Positions 15,811 through 17,130 of a DNA stretch of 17,130 bases are shown in pieces; positions within the stretch are counted from its first letter, which is position 1, and each line of letters starts with the position of its first letter. The stretch covers positions 1-17,130 of the forward strand of contig JBPCKT010000070.1 in the NCBI GenBank assembly GCA_051004015.1, in the 5' to 3' direction. Source of the stretch: SXOA01 sp051004015. GTDB taxonomy: Bacteria > Planctomycetota > Planctomycetia > Pirellulales > Pirellulaceae. Both the position numbers and the translations under genes were made by a program. Under the pieces are notes generated by a model. The model saw nothing but the letters and a program-made list of their open reading frames with translations, was not told the origin of the DNA and made no database searches.

Positions 15811-15852
15811 GGCCGGTGAGGCCCTGTCCGTCAAGAAAGTTCCTCACCGGCC
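15811..15852. other. 11-bp inverted repeat between DUF1559 and sulfatase genes
   Basis: GGCCGGTGAGG (15811-15821) and CCTCACCGGCC (15842-15852) are perfect inverted copies separated by 20 bases. There is no following T-tract. It may be a factor-independent end of the DUF1559 transcript, a leader structure of the sulfatase mRNA, or an operator. The rest of the 236-bp gap (15704-15939) shows a second, weaker inverted pair GGTCCGG/CCGGACC and no gene. Confidence 0.45.
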
Positions 15853-15939
15853 CGGCACCGCCCCGGCGCTTGGTTTGCGCGCTGGGAACGATGTCTAACC
15901 ATTGTACCGCAGACCGCCTTGAGAAGGAGATCGTGATTT

Positions 15940-17004
15940 ATGTGGCTTTCGTCAATCCTGAATTCCCTGAACCCGAGTTCGACCCACATCCGGCCCCGAC
16001 GCCGTCCGTCGCCGCGCCAGAGACCGGCGGGACGCCGGTTAACCCTCGAAGCGCTCGAAGTCCGGTTGGTCCTGTCCCACACCCTACTCCCGGCCGAGCA
16101 GCCGAACATCGTGTTCATCATGAGCGATGATCAGGACGTGGCGACGATGCAGTACATGCCCCACGTCCAGGAGTTGCTCGCCGCCCAGGGCGTGACGTTC
16201 GAGAACTCCTTCGTCACGTCGTCCATCTGCTGCCCGTCGAACGTCACCGCTCTGACCGGACAGTACACCTTCAATCACGGGATACTCAACAACATCTCCC
16301 CGACCGGCGGGTTCCAGAAGTTCGTGGACATGCGAACCGATGGCGACCCGGCCACGCAAGGCGACGAGTCCACGCTCGCCACATGGCTCGATGACGCCGG
16401 GTACAACACCGCTCGCGTCGGCAAGTACCTGGTCCAATATCCTGAGGGCTCGACCTACGTGCCGCCGGGGTGGGACGAGTGGTACTCCACTTACGAGGGG
16501 ACCGGCCGATACTTCAACTACAGGCTCAACGAGAACGGAACGGTGGTCCCATACGGCAGCGTCCCGGAGGACTACTCGACCGACGTGCTGACCGGGAAGG
16601 CCGTGGACTTCATCGACCGGGCGGAGGCGAACGACGCGCAGCCGTTCTTCCTGCAGTTCACACCGAGCGCCCCGCACGGGGACAACGTCCAGAACGGGCC
16701 GGCCACTCCGGCCCCGCGGCATCTAGGGATGTTCGCCGGAGCACAGGCCCCGCGGACGCCGTCGTTCAACGAGGCGGACGTGAGCGACAAGGCGCTGCCG
16801 ATACGGAACTTCCCACTGCTAACGAGCACACAGATCGCCGCCATCGACCGGGAGTACCAGAGCCGGCTGGAGGCGCTGCAGGCCCTGGACGAGGGGGTCG
16901 AGCGGATCGTCGAGACCCTGGCCGCCCGGGGCCCCCTGCCTCCCTTACTCGGCCGTTTCCGTAGGCGCAGGTTGCAAAGGCCGTGCATGCTGCGGACGCG
17001 CTAA
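15940..17004 (+). CDS. Secreted sulfatase, C-terminally truncated (probably inactive)
   Basis: The frame gives 354 residues. The start at 15940 has a good AAGGAG (15924-15929) ten bases upstream. The N-terminus is Arg-rich and contains RLTLEALEVRLVLS (33-46), an LExLExRxxLS pattern typical of exported planctomycete proteins. The sulfatase/alkaline-phosphatase fold then begins: NIVFIMSDDQD with metal ligands Asp63 and Asp64, the maturation motif region CCPSN (97-101), LTGQYTFNHGI, ARVGKYLVQYP, and PFFLQFTPSAPHGDN. The FGly motif is normally CxPxR; here the Arg is Asn101. Similarity stops after LDEGVERIVETLAARG (about base 16931). The last roughly 24 residues are Arg/Pro-rich and unrelated, and the expected TSDNGxxxGxH metal-ligand region and C-terminal subdomain are absent in all three frames. 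Intact relatives are about 450 residues or longer. The gene has probably been cut by a rearrangement. Confidence 0.85.
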   Translation: MWLSSILNSLNPSSTHIRPRRRPSPRQRPAGRRLTLEALEVRLVLSHTLLPAEQPNIVFIMSDDQDVATMQYMPHVQELLAAQGVTFENSFVTSSICCPSNVTALTGQYTFNHGILNNISPTGGFQKFVDMRTDGDPATQGDESTLATWLDDAGYNTARVGKYLVQYPEGSTYVPPGWDEWYSTYEGTGRYFNYRLNENGTVVPYGSVPEDYSTDVLTGKAVDFIDRAEANDAQPFFLQFTPSAPHGDNVQNGPATPAPRHLGMFAGAQAPRTPSFNEADVSDKALPIRNFPLLTSTQIAAIDREYQSRLEALQALDEGVERIVETLAARGPLPPLLGRFRRRRLQRPCMLRTR

Positions 17005-17130
17005 TGCCACGTCTAAGCCGGGCGCGAGCTGAGCAGAATATTAGAGCGGCCGGCGGGATCCTGTCAGCGAGGCAGACCCCCGCCGGCCACGTCACCGCCC
17101 CAGGCAAGGCCTCGGCACGCCGTTGCTCGT
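16932..17130. other. Unrecognised sequence replacing the end of the sulfatase gene
   Basis: From about 16932 the sequence no longer resembles a sulfatase in any frame. It is GC-rich, with short open frames on both strands; one plus-strand frame opens at 17004 (MPRLSRARAEQNIRAAGG) and runs off the window, but no family was recognised. It may be the edge of a mobile element or of a rearranged segment whose body lies beyond the window. Confidence 0.4.

Overview
The window looks like chromosomal DNA of a GC-rich planctomycete. The evidence is the gene content: a BlaI/M56 pair whose peptidase carries a DUF1559 domain, a Tat-exported Gfo/Idh/MocA oxidoreductase paired with a DUF1080 protein, a planctomycete-type ECF sigma factor beside a giant Ser/Thr kinase with WD40 repeats, a stand-alone DUF1559 pseudopilin-like protein, and a secreted sulfatase with an LExLExRxxLS-type N-terminus. 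No species assignment is possible from sequence reading alone.

Layout. Positions 1-803 are non-coding: heptanucleotide repeats, small hairpins and an orphan terminator-like hairpin. A 60-codon ORF (804-986) may be real. Positions 1073-4569 hold a promoter and a translationally coupled blaI/M56-DUF1559 pair, followed by a strong hairpin. Positions 4756-6827 are a second coupled pair (Gfo/Idh/MocA, then DUF1080), probably for sugar or glycoside oxidation and cleavage. Convergent to it lies a REC-HD-GYP response regulator (complement 6878-8080), a likely c-di-GMP phosphodiesterase.

From 8589 the character changes. A tRNA-Lys(UUU) gene is abutted by a tyrosine recombinase gene on the opposite strand, whose stop codon lies inside the tRNA 3' end. 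This is the classic geometry of a tRNA-targeting integrative element. The integrase has lost most of its DNA-binding N-terminal domain through an out-of-frame deletion. Next to it is a YaiI/YqxD (DUF188) gene broken by at least two frameshifts, so this is a decayed integration site.

Positions 10504-14636 encode an ECF sigma factor and a 1155-residue kinase with 14 WD40 repeats, a likely envelope-signalling module. The kinase linker carries an exactly in-frame 54-bp nested palindrome, and a second element of the same twin-hairpin architecture follows the kinase stop. A prepilin-like DUF1559 gene (14729-15703) and a sulfatase gene (15940-17004) complete the window. The sulfatase is cut off before its C-terminal catalytic part and has an atypical maturation motif. 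No CRISPR array, obvious defence system or intact transposase was seen. The most unusual items are the fused M56-DUF1559 sensor, the twin-hairpin repeats including one living inside a coding sequence, and the decayed tRNA-Lys integration site.
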